Of a DNA stretch of 64,000 nucleotides, positions 27,101-37,316 are shown piece by piece; within the stretch, counting starts at the first letter, position 1; every line of letters starts with the position of its first letter. Source of the DNA: SAR324 cluster bacterium (GTDB lineage Bacteria; SAR324; NAC60-12); assembly GCA_028281495.1 (NCBI GenBank), contig JANQJU010000008.1:1-64000 (forward strand). Reading direction: 5' to 3'. The notes under the pieces are model-generated. The model was not told the origin of the DNA. It made no database searches and saw only the letters and a program-made list of their open reading frames with translations. A program made the translations under genes and the position numbers.

Positions 27101-27544
27101 TCCCATATGACCGGTCCCAATTCCAGTGGTTCCGACCGGTTTCATGTCTACTGGCGCGATAGAGGCACTTCCTCCTCGTCTCCATTTACGTTTTTGGATG
27201 TCGACGATATTTCCTCTTTCGGACCGGAAACGATCACCATTTCTCAGCAATTTGATGGGGTTTACCGGTACTCAGTACATGATTTTTCAAACCGCTCCTC
27301 CAGTTCCAGCAGCGCCTTAGCCCTCTCAGGTGCGAAGGTCTTGGTGATTCAAGGAGAGACAACGCTAGGAACATTCAATGTTCCCAATTCTTCAGGCACA
27401 CTCTGGACCGTTTTTGAGCTGAACGGCAGCACTATCACTCCGATCAATACCATGTCCTTTCATTCCAATGACGTGACTATCCAGAGACAACAAGGAACGG
27501 CAAATGATGCGGACCTGATTCGCAACCTACCTGATAAACAATAA
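24182..27544 (+). CDS. lipoprotein metallopeptidase with FN3, carboxypeptidase-regulatory and YfaP-like domains
   Basis: A surface or periplasmic lipoprotein of 1120 residues. The lipobox is LFAC (C24), followed by a Gly/Ser linker. A fibronectin type III domain lies at about 45-135 and an Ig-like or cadherin-like domain at about 140-230. A catalytic segment carries HEYFH (H493, E494, H497) and E517 in a WVLEGSA context, the arrangement of a gluzincin zinc peptidase. Two carboxypeptidase-regulatory-like domains follow at about 775-960, then a C-terminal domain starting LTWGSSPSDLDSHMTGP that resembles YfaP/DUF2135. Cysteines near 440-460 could form disulfides. The substrate is unknown. The gene is monocistronic with a long, perhaps structured leader; a GGAAAGGAACG site precedes the ATG. 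Confidence 0.8.
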   Translation: MLCRKLKWLKLTIYLLCIFGLFACGSGGGGSSSGQSDSGNPTFGGITSVSDIRFNSALLGWTAAEDTESSASQILYNIYLSTTSGQQDFNTPFWQTDPGITSERISDLEPDTEYFVVVRALDADGNEDNNQTELSLKTAALSLQLVTPETPLILIENQLFQWEIQTAYQGEGSLSYELTSGPDGLTLDATEGILEWTPSTAQAGSESTVEVQVTDGTLSDTGVITLNVAALTSLSLERGQNTITVNESGSTLNGTTLTAPSEADSSLLDAATISTVSANPFLFDGATTVSSVFVIQAPDSLDAAYTLRIPVSSLPDDNSTFKLVSLTHADDTNIGQEDSGTTQLQIALEGTLDQSGTSIEFIINSLKGFWILIFEEKGTVTTETFSNDSLSVTITDEGEGNTRFTTQSVFDWLVAGNTHFQTIGFSPPSQLDVKISKICRSESHTVTKKFSEECPSGTTQSSRVLGFVNSANPNLIHLNFDVSPVNMQVTTVHEYFHSAQLTALDTRIGSLGRWVLEGSARWIEDEVFDDLNSYKSLDRLDLVITRQGLEAESYYTRFAFFKMLNTQCSSFNISNLFVNVPTTYTDSGVSRVDSLLTESGWGCTFASVPGASLSSTALGRAMLEFTYAYNYSRQDSQIEEIDSENWQMFTLPLVDLGDGDFNASVVLPRLGGTTYIFHSDADKPVEFSVNITSGNVIGNAYQYDYGLGFFQLPSTRCRRGNGNLLTSSGFASSSSGLQLQVETDADHCWAVNLANPSLTDDASFSLKATQNLLGTVTGVVRDAVTGDALSAVSVVATQNGQSSASTTTDSAGAYTLEIPASVVHTLTFTRNDYFPEVFEGVEVAANQTIILEAVLNIQELFAGVGTATGTITNALTGEVESGVSLSFRDGINARTGQVVASTTTDTSGNYSIDLDVGNYTAQLSKDGFSDNYITVTVLGGETNGNQNGTISPTVAQGETRVVLTWGSSPSDLDSHMTGPNSSGSDRFHVYWRDRGTSSSSPFTFLDVDDISSFGPETITISQQFDGVYRYSVHDFSNRSSSSSSALALSGAKVLVIQGETTLGTFNVPNSSGTLWTVFELNGSTITPINTMSFHSNDVTIQRQQGTANDADLIRNLPDKQ

Positions 27545-27605
27545 ACTCTTTGACCCTTACAAGAGCATTTGACTCTTACATTGTTTGGGAAGCCGGGCAG
27601 GGGAA

Positions 27606-28451
27606 CTACCGTCCCCTGCTCACCAATTGAAATGCCCCCCTTAGGTTCGTTAATCGAAACCGTGCCCTACCGTCCTCGTCTACATCCGATTCAATCGAGG
27701 TATCAATCTGGGTACTCACGGTGCCAAGTTGTAAATCATCCACTGTATTGACGGACAACATACGGAGGGCAACCCGTTTCACCCTAGTATTGGATAAATC
27801 AAAACTTAGCTCGATTTCATGTGGATTGTTTTTATCGGAAACGAATACAAGCACATCGGATAGGGCTACCACCGACGGGCTGGCAAAAGGATTGCGCTGA
27901 GGTACCATCACCTGGAAGTCTTGCCAAAATTCCGAGTTCTCCTTTTTAACAAAAGATACTGCCCCATTGACAAATGCTTTGTTAGACGCTTGAAAAATGA
28001 TCGAATGTGGCGTGGTTTCCGTAGCCGCGGGAGATAAACTCATGACGTTCAGGAAAAGCTCTGTTTCTAGCATTTCAGACTTCCCTTCCGATTCCCTCCC
28101 CGATTGATTTGAAGACTGGTAACGTGCATTGACGACTACCGAATGCATCGTCCCCGATTGCTGAAGACTGGGACGCCAGCGTAATTCTCCAAGGACCGGA
28201 TCAATGGTCATGCCATCCGAAAATTTTCGTAGTGAATATTGAAAACTCTCCAAATGCTTCTCTCCAAAGTGAGGAAGCCACACAAACTCCTGCGAAGGGA
28301 AAATATTGATTTCCAGCCGATTCTCCCCAGGAACCGGGGTAGCTGGTGAGATTAAACTTTGATCACGGGGCGTCTCGGAAGCAAATTTCCAGACAGCTAC
28401 CATTGCGATGATTAAAGTGACAACGACCAACGCAGCCAATCGTTTCGACAT
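27606..28451 (-). CDS. membrane-anchored protein of unknown function
   Basis: A 281-residue protein with an N-terminal signal anchor (about 5-23) and an otherwise periplasmic, beta-rich sequence. The segment MTIDPVLGELRWRPS is like the 'sets up a ratio' motif seen in putative-Ig/cadherin-like domains and resembles LTLDATEGILEWTPS of the neighbouring lipoprotein. Convergent with that lipoprotein gene, so a related extracellular role is possible. No catalytic motif is seen. Confidence 0.65.
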   Translation of the reverse strand: MSKRLAALVVVTLIIAMVAVWKFASETPRDQSLISPATPVPGENRLEINIFPSQEFVWLPHFGEKHLESFQYSLRKFSDGMTIDPVLGELRWRPSLQQSGTMHSVVVNARYQSSNQSGRESEGKSEMLETELFLNVMSLSPAATETTPHSIIFQASNKAFVNGAVSFVKKENSEFWQDFQVMVPQRNPFASPSVVALSDVLVFVSDKNNPHEIELSFDLSNTRVKRVALRMLSVNTVDDLQLGTVSTQIDTSIESDVDEDGRARFRLTNLRGAFQLVSRGR

Positions 28452-28777
28452 CTTTGAATGCTCCGGTTTGGTTCTAGAATTGAATGGAAGGAGATCCCTT
28501 CGAAAATAGCCATTACAAACGTTTGAAAGGAAAAATTGTCACATCAGGTTTGCAAATTAAAATTTTCAAATCAATGATAAACCGTAATACAATTCACCGA
28601 AAAATCAATCCAAAAACCATCTTAAGTATTTGTTTTATTTAACTATTTTAGAATTCGTGTTAATCGTATTTCATCGACAGCAAACGGCGAAATCCAATGT
28701 TTTTTTGATTTGAGAATTCTGTATCATCACGTTTTCTGAACATGAAATGGTTCTCGTCACTTTAACATCATGACATC
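28452..28777. other. AT-rich divergent intergenic region
   Basis: These 326 bases between two divergent genes are AT-rich and contain no credible frame. They presumably carry both promoters; I could not single one out. Confidence 0.4.
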
Positions 28778-29707
28778 ATGGCAATATCCATCATTTGTAC
28801 CAATAAAGACCCTCAACCTTGGGTTGCCGCATTACATGACGTTGACGCTTCACTCGACATTCAAGTCTGGCCCAACGAAAAACAAAAGTCTGAGATTGAG
28901 TTTGCTTTGTGCTGGAAACATCCGGAAGGCATCTTACAAAATTATCCCAACTTGCGTTGTATCTCTTCAATGGGGGCTGGCATTGATCATTTTCTCAACG
29001 ACTCTTTTTTCCCCGAGCACCTGCCAGTAGTGAGACTTGTCGATCCCTTATTGGCACAGTCCATGTTTGAATACATCTGCACCGCCGTCATGTTTTATTT
29101 CCGAGAATTTGACCTCTATCAGGCTCAACAACGTCAAGCCTGTTGGTACCAACAGCCTCCTCAATCAATGGCTGAAACCACAATTGGCATGATGGGACTG
29201 GGGCAACTGGGTGGATATGCGGCTGAAAAGTTTTCTTTGATGGGTTTTGATGTCGTTGGATGGTCCCGTTCTCGAAAATCTCTCAACGGGATTCAAACTT
29301 TTGCGGGACCACAAGAATTCGAAACCTTTCTTTCAAAAACAAAGGTGCTGATTTGCCTTTTGCCCCTCACCCCGCAGACTCAAGGAATATTAAACCGAGA
29401 CCTGTTTTATAACCTACCCAAAGGAGCATCTATCGTGAACGTCGCCCGAGGGGAACATCTTGTTGAAGAGGACTTGATCGAGGCATTGGATGCAGATCAT
29501 TTGCGAGGAGCCTGTCTCGATGTCTTTCGTGAGGAACCTTTGCCTCGCAAACATCCATTTTGGACCCATAAAAAAATAGTCGTCACCCCGCATTGTTCCA
29601 GCATTACGAATCCAAAATCGGTCGCGCCCCAAATCGTCCAAAACTACCAATTGATGCAAAATGGAAAGCCTTTATTGAATCGAGTCGACATCCTAAGAGG
29701 ATACTAA
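28778..29707 (+). CDS. ghrA: glyoxylate/hydroxypyruvate reductase A-like 2-hydroxyacid dehydrogenase
   Basis: An NAD(P)H-dependent D-2-hydroxyacid dehydrogenase of 309 residues, the usual length for GhrA, which reduces glyoxylate or hydroxypyruvate in the cytoplasm. Visible family marks are SMGAGIDHF, the nucleotide fold GLGQLGGYAAEKF, VNVARGEHLVEEDLIEALD with the catalytic arginine, FREEPLP with the glutamate, and VTPHCSS with the histidine. It is followed closely by a VOC-family gene and a DUF2079 gene in the same direction, probably one transcript. Substrate preference cannot be read from sequence. Confidence 0.85.
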   Translation: MAISIICTNKDPQPWVAALHDVDASLDIQVWPNEKQKSEIEFALCWKHPEGILQNYPNLRCISSMGAGIDHFLNDSFFPEHLPVVRLVDPLLAQSMFEYICTAVMFYFREFDLYQAQQRQACWYQQPPQSMAETTIGMMGLGQLGGYAAEKFSLMGFDVVGWSRSRKSLNGIQTFAGPQEFETFLSKTKVLICLLPLTPQTQGILNRDLFYNLPKGASIVNVARGEHLVEEDLIEALDADHLRGACLDVFREEPLPRKHPFWTHKKIVVTPHCSSITNPKSVAPQIVQNYQLMQNGKPLLNRVDILRGY

Positions 29708-29727
29708 CCATAAAGTCAGGAGATATC

Positions 29728-30135
29728 ATGACAACCAGCCCGTTTCATTACGCCTTCAAAGTCAAAGACTTGGAAAGCACCCGCAAATTTTACGGCGAAA
29801 TCCTTGGATGCGAAGAAGGACGCTCCACCAACACCTGGGTGGATTTCGACTTTTTTGGCAATCAAATTTCAGCTCACTTGGGCCAACCAGCCTCCCTAGA
29901 CTACTGTGGGCAAGTGGATGGACGTGCCGTCCCGATCCCTCATTTTGGATGCTGGTTGATTGATGAGAAATTCGAAGAAGTCCAAAATCGATTCGAAGCA
30001 GCTCAAATCGAATTCATCATCAAACCTCATGTGCGATATGCTGACCAGGACGCCCCACAACGCACCATGTTTGTTTTAGATTTCAGTGGCAATCCTTTGG
30101 AATTCAAAGCAACTCACCCCAAAACAAACGACTAG
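29728..30135 (+). CDS. VOC-family (glyoxalase/dioxygenase fold) protein
   Basis: A 135-residue single-domain vicinal oxygen chelate protein. It opens with FHYAFKVKDLESTRKFYGEILG, the typical first beta-alpha unit, and ends with FVLDFSGNPLEFKA, the second metal-ligand strand. I placed the start at 29728 because CAGGAGA precedes it; the longer frame overlaps the dehydrogenase gene. The family covers glyoxalases, dioxygenases and resistance proteins, so the reaction is undetermined. Confidence 0.85.
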   Translation: MTTSPFHYAFKVKDLESTRKFYGEILGCEEGRSTNTWVDFDFFGNQISAHLGQPASLDYCGQVDGRAVPIPHFGCWLIDEKFEEVQNRFEAAQIEFIIKPHVRYADQDAPQRTMFVLDFSGNPLEFKATHPKTND

Positions 30136-30138
30136 TAA

Positions 30139-31755
30139 ATGGAGTTTTCACTCAAACGCTTCTCTCCACAAGTGTGGTTCTTGGTAGGCCTAGCCTGCCT
30201 CGAAGTTCCTTTATTATTAGGAATTCGATCCAACACCGGGATTTTTGCATTAGGTGGTTTGATCACTGGTAGTTTATTTTTCATGTTGTTTCGAAAAAAC
30301 GACTTTACGGAACTGCTGTCGCCCATTCTAAATAGGAAATTCCTGTGGGGAGTGTTTGGGCTTTTTTCAGCACAATGGGCCGTGTTGTCGATAGTGAAGT
30401 ATTACTCGTTGAATTACTTCATCTGGGACGTTGGTATTTTTTCGAACAACATCGTCAACCTTTTAGAAAACGGCATTTACTACAATTCAGTTTTAGAGAT
30501 GCACGGCTTTGCAGACCATTTCACTCCGAGCCTGCTGTTTTTTGCTCCGTTGTTCCAAATCTTCCCCACGGTGTTGTGGTTCGTGTTGGCAAAGCTATTG
30601 GCGTTTTGTATCACGACTTGGCTGCTTTACCGGCTGGGTGTGGTGACGCTTGGCCCTCATTCCCGATGGATCTATCTAGCTCCCCTGTTATGGCTGATCA
30701 ATCGGCATTTCGGGCACACCCTTTGGGCTGAATTTCATCCTTCCTCGCTGGCTCCTCCTTTCATTGTCACCGCTTTCATCTTTGCGACTCAACAGAAATA
30801 CCGAGCGATGTTTTTATGTTTACTAGTGTTGCTGGGATTGAAAGAACACCTGTCGCTGGTGTGGGTCTCAATGGGTGGGTTTCTGTGGGCCGAACAAAAA
30901 TACAAATGGGGCTGGGTGTGTATCGGGATTGGCCTGTTGGCGGGAATACTGACTTATTTCGTGATCATGCCTTCTTTTTACCACGGCTTGGGAGAACCTT
31001 TGCATCACCAGTCCCGATTTGCGCCATTCCAAGACATTCCCCAAAAACTGAATGTGTTTTTCCTGGCTCTGTTGTCCGTTGGTCTGATTCCCTTGGCACA
31101 ATGGAAAAACGGGTTGATGCTGATTCCTGCCTTTGGATTGACATGGCTCTCGAACGATCCGGCCATGCTGAAGTTAGACAGCTACTATTATTACGACATG
31201 CCGATGACCCTCGTCATGATCAGTGTGGTGTATGCCCTGCGAACACTCCAATCAACACTCCAGTCTACACTCCAATCGCAACCTATTTGGGTATCGCGAT
31301 TGAGTTCTCGCGTTTCCTTCCTTTTACCGTGGGCCGTGGTGATGAGCATCTTGTTGGTGAATTCAAACTATCCCACCCATTGGATTCTACGAAAGCTTCC
31401 TACCTCACAAACTTTAGCGATTTTAGACGAGATTCAAGCCTACCAAAAAGAACTCCCCCTCCAGAAAGAACTCTGGTTGGATGACAAGCTGGGCAGCTAT
31501 TTCATTCGTTTTCCCAACCTCCGGGATCTCCCCATGGGTGCGATTAAGGGCTATCAACCCTTGCTGGATTTCCCATCCCCTCATTCGGTCGTGCTTTTGC
31601 CCGATCCTCAGATGAGTAAAATCCATCCCACGGTGCACCCGCTGCTTGTTGCCGATTTGGAACAACTCGTTAAACAAGGCTGCTACCGCAAACGCACTGA
31701 ATTTCAAAAGCTGCTTGTCTACGAAGACACAGGGACTTGTTCAAAAAAGATCTGA
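30139..31755 (+). CDS. DUF2079 multi-pass membrane protein
   Basis: A 538-residue inner-membrane protein with about ten hydrophobic helices. The early block FIWDVGIFSNNIVNLLENG and HGFADHFTPSL are characteristic of DUF2079, whose members resemble GT-C glycosyltransferases. A periplasmic C-terminal domain follows the last helix (about 400-420). Residues near 370 are a TLQS repeat from a 12-bp tandem repeat (31243-31278). It starts 3 bases after the VOC stop codon. The substrate is unknown. Confidence 0.8.
   Translation: MEFSLKRFSPQVWFLVGLACLEVPLLLGIRSNTGIFALGGLITGSLFFMLFRKNDFTELLSPILNRKFLWGVFGLFSAQWAVLSIVKYYSLNYFIWDVGIFSNNIVNLLENGIYYNSVLEMHGFADHFTPSLLFFAPLFQIFPTVLWFVLAKLLAFCITTWLLYRLGVVTLGPHSRWIYLAPLLWLINRHFGHTLWAEFHPSSLAPPFIVTAFIFATQQKYRAMFLCLLVLLGLKEHLSLVWVSMGGFLWAEQKYKWGWVCIGIGLLAGILTYFVIMPSFYHGLGEPLHHQSRFAPFQDIPQKLNVFFLALLSVGLIPLAQWKNGLMLIPAFGLTWLSNDPAMLKLDSYYYYDMPMTLVMISVVYALRTLQSTLQSTLQSQPIWVSRLSSRVSFLLPWAVVMSILLVNSNYPTHWILRKLPTSQTLAILDEIQAYQKELPLQKELWLDDKLGSYFIRFPNLRDLPMGAIKGYQPLLDFPSPHSVVLLPDPQMSKIHPTVHPLLVADLEQLVKQGCYRKRTEFQKLLVYEDTGTCSKKI
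31243..31278 (+). repeat. 12-bp in-frame tandem repeat, three copies
   Basis: Units 31243-31254, 31255-31266 and 31267-31278 (core ACACTCCA) encode TLQS repeats in a loop of the DUF2079 protein. The multiple-of-three period keeps the frame. Confidence 0.8.
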
Positions 31756-31790
31756 ATAGAAGCTCGTAGTGCAATAGAAACTCATTAAGA
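31755..31790. repeat. 18-bp tandem repeat at a stop codon
   Basis: Two degenerate 18-bp copies (31755-31772, 31773-31790), both beginning AATAGAA, start on the last base of the DUF2079 stop codon. Confidence 0.45.
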
Positions 31791-31819
31791 AACAAACGCG
31801 GACGATCTCCTAAAAGCAG

Positions 31820-33955
<2,136 letters not shown>

Positions 33956-33974
33956 CTACAAAAAGATAATATTG

Positions 33975-35099
33975 TTAAGATAAACTTTCCGTACGGGGTG
34001 GGGTCAAATCTCCGTGCAAGGGGATTTGCATTCTTTGCTTAACTTCAGCCTGTTCGAGGCCTTGACCAATCCAATAGATCAGTTTGGTCATGGTAGCTTC
34101 CGGAGTGAGATCGTAGGCACTGACCACCCCAGCCGCTTTTAACCCCGAAGCCGAATGATATGCATCGATATTGACCGTTCCCATCAAACATTGCGTATTG
34201 TCCATGATGGTCACACCACGAGCATTCGCTTCGGTGAGTTTTTGTAAAAATTCGGGTCCTGAAGGAGCATTTCCTGCGCCGAAAGCCTCTAAGATCACGC
34301 CTTTGACAGGGGGTTGTCGAAACTCCATGAAGGCTTCCGTCATTGAAGCGGAAATTCCGGGAAAGAGTTGGAGGGCAACTACGGAAAACTCAGCCAAGCG
34401 TTTTTCGATATTTTGAAGCTTTTGGATCAAGGCTTGTCGATTTTCCAGATGCTCCAAAGAATCGGAATCCAGCGGTGGTGGCAGAACCAACTCACGATCC
34501 ACCTCCACATCAATTCCGGCTACCGCCAACGGGGGAAAATTGGGCGATTCAAATCCGTTGAATGCGTTTGTACTCACCTTCACGGCGCGATTGCCTCGCA
34601 TCAAGTGGACATTAAAAAACAGTCCCACTTCTGGAATTTTGGATTTTGCTGCCAAATACATTGCTGTGATTAAGTTTCGGAAAGCATCACTCCGAGTTTC
34701 CACAATCGGGATCTGAGAACCGGTCAAGATGACCGGTTTGCTGAGTCCTTGCAGCAGGTACGAAAGCGCGGAGGAGGTCCAGGCCATCGTGTCCGTCCCA
34801 TGCAGAACCACAAAACCATCGTAAGCCTCGTAATTTCTCAAAATCAAAGACGCGATTTCAATCCACTGATGTGGAACCATGCTTGAACTATCAATGGGCG
34901 GATGCACCGCTTGCTCTAACTCAAATTCGATCTCAAACGATTCACTGTTGAGACTTTGTATTGTAAGGGAGTGGCTCCGGAAACTAGGAAATTGAAGCAA
35001 TACGTGATGGAATTCGTCCGCTGTCATGGGCTGCAAAGGACGGTCCTGCATCCCAATCGTGCCCCCTGTATATAAAACGTAAACTCTTGGATTTTTCAT
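33975..35099 (-). CDS. ansA: type I L-asparaginase
   Basis: A cytoplasmic-type L-asparaginase of 374 residues, hydrolysing asparagine to aspartate and ammonia. The first active-site threonine lies in YVLYTGGTIGM, the second in VLHGTDTMAWTSSALSY, followed by VILTGSQIPI. There is no signal peptide, which fits the AnsA type rather than the secreted form. The ATG at 35099 has GAGGAA upstream; nine more residues would be included from 35126. It lies just downstream of a glutathione S-transferase gene on the same strand. Confidence 0.9.
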   Translation of the reverse strand: MKNPRVYVLYTGGTIGMQDRPLQPMTADEFHHVLLQFPSFRSHSLTIQSLNSESFEIEFELEQAVHPPIDSSSMVPHQWIEIASLILRNYEAYDGFVVLHGTDTMAWTSSALSYLLQGLSKPVILTGSQIPIVETRSDAFRNLITAMYLAAKSKIPEVGLFFNVHLMRGNRAVKVSTNAFNGFESPNFPPLAVAGIDVEVDRELVLPPPLDSDSLEHLENRQALIQKLQNIEKRLAEFSVVALQLFPGISASMTEAFMEFRQPPVKGVILEAFGAGNAPSGPEFLQKLTEANARGVTIMDNTQCLMGTVNIDAYHSASGLKAAGVVSAYDLTPEATMTKLIYWIGQGLEQAEVKQRMQIPLHGDLTPPRTESLS

Positions 35100-35132
35100 C
35101 GGTTCCTCAATGGATAAGTGTTGCAAAACATC

Positions 35133-35750
35133 TCAAATCAAGGCCACAGCCTGTTTCATGGTAACGTGTCGGGGATGGCTTTGCATGCGTCCAATCCACT
35201 GTTGTATTTGTGGAAAATCCCCTAACTGGAATCCTCCTTCGTCAGCCACGTGGGTGTACGCATACAATGCGATATCGGCAATGGTATAAGCTTCTCCAAC
35301 CAAAAAGGAGTGGTCTTGAAAATGATCTTCCAACACTTGCAACGCTTGAACGCCTTTTTTTTGTTTTTCCTGAAGAACCGTTTCTCGATCTTCCGGACGA
35401 TTCAAATAGCGAATGATGTAGCGAGCGGTGGCGACATTGGGTTCATGGCTATATTGCTCAAAAAATAGCCATTGCATCACCTTTGCTTGATCCCAGCCTT
35501 CCATAGGCCAATACCGGGAACTCTGAGCCAGATGAAACAAAATTGCATTCGACTCTGATAAGAAATCCCCGTTTTCAAGTTCAATCAATGGGATCTTGCC
35601 GTTCGGGTTTTTTGAACGAAATTCTTCGGTGCGAGATTCGCCTTTCAGAATATCAATCGCCTGCCATGTGTGAGGCAACTCCAAAAGGTGCAACAGCAGT
35701 TTAATTTTGTAACAATTGCCTGAATAGATATCCCCGTACACTTTGTACAT
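35133..35750 (-). CDS. glutathione S-transferase family protein
   Basis: A 205-residue soluble GST: thioredoxin-like N-domain (YSGNCYKIKLLLHLLELPH, NPNGKIPLIELENGDFLSES with the cis-proline and the glutathione gamma-glutamyl site) and helical C-domain (FLVGEAYTIADIALYAYTH). The serine/tyrosine near the start probably activates glutathione. An AGGAGATAAGACG site precedes the ATG. It is probably co-transcribed with the asparaginase gene. Two copies of a GCGAATTTTCGC-centred repeat lie 76-130 bases upstream. Confidence 0.9.
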   Translation of the reverse strand: MYKVYGDIYSGNCYKIKLLLHLLELPHTWQAIDILKGESRTEEFRSKNPNGKIPLIELENGDFLSESNAILFHLAQSSRYWPMEGWDQAKVMQWLFFEQYSHEPNVATARYIIRYLNRPEDRETVLQEKQKKGVQALQVLEDHFQDHSFLVGEAYTIADIALYAYTHVADEGGFQLGDFPQIQQWIGRMQSHPRHVTMKQAVALI

Positions 35751-35825
35751 CGTCTTATCTCCTAATCGCGTTCATAGTGAATTGTTGAGGAACGCCTTGT
35801 CTCTCTATCGGACGTTTCCAGGATG

Positions 35826-35879
35826 GAGCGAATTTTCGCAAATTTCCATACAAACCTGCATAGAGCGAATTTTCGCAAA
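35826..35879. promoter_or_regulatory. duplicated 17-bp element upstream of the GST gene
   Basis: The same 17 bases, GAGCGAATTTTCGCAAA, occur at 35826-35842 and 35863-35879 (period 37). Each holds an inverted repeat GCGAA-TT-TTCGC. The pair sits in the 162-base spacer between the MFS gene end and the GST start, where a minus-strand promoter should be, so operators are plausible. It may also be another post-stop duplication. Confidence 0.6.
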
Positions 35880-35912
35880 GATCTTTATTATTTTATTTAT
35901 AATTGCACCAGC

Positions 35913-37079
35913 TCAATGTTGGAGTCGATTCAATATCCCTGTCAGCACAACCACCCAACACGAGATAAATGCGACAAAAGTCCACATCAGCGGCCATCCT
36001 ACCGATTGCGCCACCGCCCCTAAAATGGGGGGGCTGATTAAATGCCCGATGTAGGCAGTTGCGGTAACGATACTCAATGCTTTGCCTCTTTCTTTGGGTC
36101 CGTAATGCCCTGACACGATACGAAATACGGTCGGTTCTATTGGTCCTATCGCCATGCCAGCCAGAAAAAAACCGATCAGTGTGAGCAGTTGAGAGTTGGT
36201 TAAAGCAATGAGCAAGAATGTGAGAATCCCCAATACCGCGCCTAGCCGTATCACTAACGCATCGCCAAGCCTCGACTCCAAAAGATGTGCTACCAGCCTT
36301 CCAAGGCTCAAGCCCAAGGTGAATCCAGCAATTGATAAACTCGCTACCGTTGCTGAGGAGCTTAAAATTGTTTCAAAGTAAATAGCAGCCCAATTTTGTG
36401 CGGACATCTCCATAAAAACGCCCAGTGCTGCCGCTGCACCGAGGCACACGACAAACATACTCAACCGAAATGAAGTCGGCGAGGTTGTTTCTTCTACGAA
36501 TTCTGTTGTGCTTGCGACACTAAATTCTAAAACACTCACTGCGGCGATCAACAGTCCGAGAAATGGGAAAATCAATGCGGGTCCGATTCCTGCGTCGCGC
36601 GCGATTCCAGTAAGCGGGCTAGCAATAAGCATGGCCAGCGGAAAGACAGCATGAGCACGATTGAATAATCTTTTTCCTGTCTCAGTTTCGATGACCGAAA
36701 TACGCATGTTCAAGGCGATATCCAGTGCCCCCGAAGCCATGCCCAATAAAACGAGACCGGCAATAAGTCCCCAAATCTCATTGACGATACCCAGTACAAA
36801 AGATCCTAAAGCAAAAAATACCAGACTAGTCGGCAACGCCCAGGATTGAACTCGATGCATGATTCGACCAAGCAACACCAGGGTGGGAAAGGCTCCAGCG
36901 GTCATGGCTAACAAGACGAGCCCAAACCCCTCTGTATCCTGCCCACTCATGGACTTCAAATCGGGCGTGCTCGCAAAAAACGCTCCCCACAAGAAGCCCG
37001 CCACCGCGTATCCAGAAAGTAAAGAGGCTACTTGTAGTTGATGCCTATGTTTTTGAACGATGCTTCCATTCATACTCAA
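35913..37079 (-). CDS. MFS transporter
   Basis: A 388-residue inner-membrane protein with about twelve hydrophobic helices and a short cytoplasmic loop after helix 2 (LLGRIMHRVQSWALP), as in the major facilitator superfamily. Glycine-rich helices such as GFFLAGMAIGPIEPTVFRI are typical of sugar or fucose-type and drug exporters. The substrate is not clear. It is divergent from a ribbon-helix-helix gene, and the spacer holds two strong palindromes, so it may be a controlled efflux gene. Confidence 0.85.
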   Translation of the reverse strand: MSMNGSIVQKHRHQLQVASLLSGYAVAGFLWGAFFASTPDLKSMSGQDTEGFGLVLLAMTAGAFPTLVLLGRIMHRVQSWALPTSLVFFALGSFVLGIVNEIWGLIAGLVLLGMASGALDIALNMRISVIETETGKRLFNRAHAVFPLAMLIASPLTGIARDAGIGPALIFPFLGLLIAAVSVLEFSVASTTEFVEETTSPTSFRLSMFVVCLGAAAALGVFMEMSAQNWAAIYFETILSSSATVASLSIAGFTLGLSLGRLVAHLLESRLGDALVIRLGAVLGILTFLLIALTNSQLLTLIGFFLAGMAIGPIEPTVFRIVSGHYGPKERGKALSIVTATAYIGHLISPPILGAVAQSVGWPLMWTFVAFISCWVVVLTGILNRLQH

Positions 37080-37203
37080 AATGCCTTCCGATCAATCCGT
37101 TCTGTCTTCCTTGTAGATGTATCGGCGCATGATACATGGAATCCATTCATTTCGACTAAAAAGTTCCTCAGTCCATAGAGAAAAATTTTCGAATTTTCAG
37201 ATC

Positions 37204-37276
37204 TTTTTTGTGACCGGTCACAAAAAATATTTGAATTCTGTGAGGAATTGTTATAATACTTTGTGACCGGTCACAA
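37204..37276. promoter_or_regulatory. two palindromic operators around a -10 box
   Basis: A perfect 24-bp palindrome (37204-37227) and a perfect 16-bp palindrome (37261-37276) share TTGTGACCGGTCACAA. Their centres are 53 bp apart, about five helical turns. TATAAT (37252-37257) sits between them, 3 bases before the second, so binding there would block transcription toward the plus strand. The likely users are the 79-residue regulator gene at 37317 and perhaps the divergent MFS gene. Confidence 0.85.
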
Positions 37277-37316
37277 CTTAAGTAAGCTTTTTTAGTCATC
37301 GTTTAGTAAGGTCTCT

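Noticed and set aside
27597..27619. Bidirectional terminator between the lipoprotein gene and the convergent 281-residue gene
   Set aside because: An 8-10 bp GC stem is present, but it overlaps the coding end of the minus gene and lacks a T run on either side.
30816..31484. 222-residue plus-strand frame inside the DUF2079 gene
   Set aside because: A shifted frame within a well-supported membrane protein; composition is unlike a real protein.
37204..37276. Standard CRP binding sites
   Set aside because: The half-sites TGTGA/TCACA are separated by 4 rather than 6 bases, so a CRP call would be wrong without binding data.
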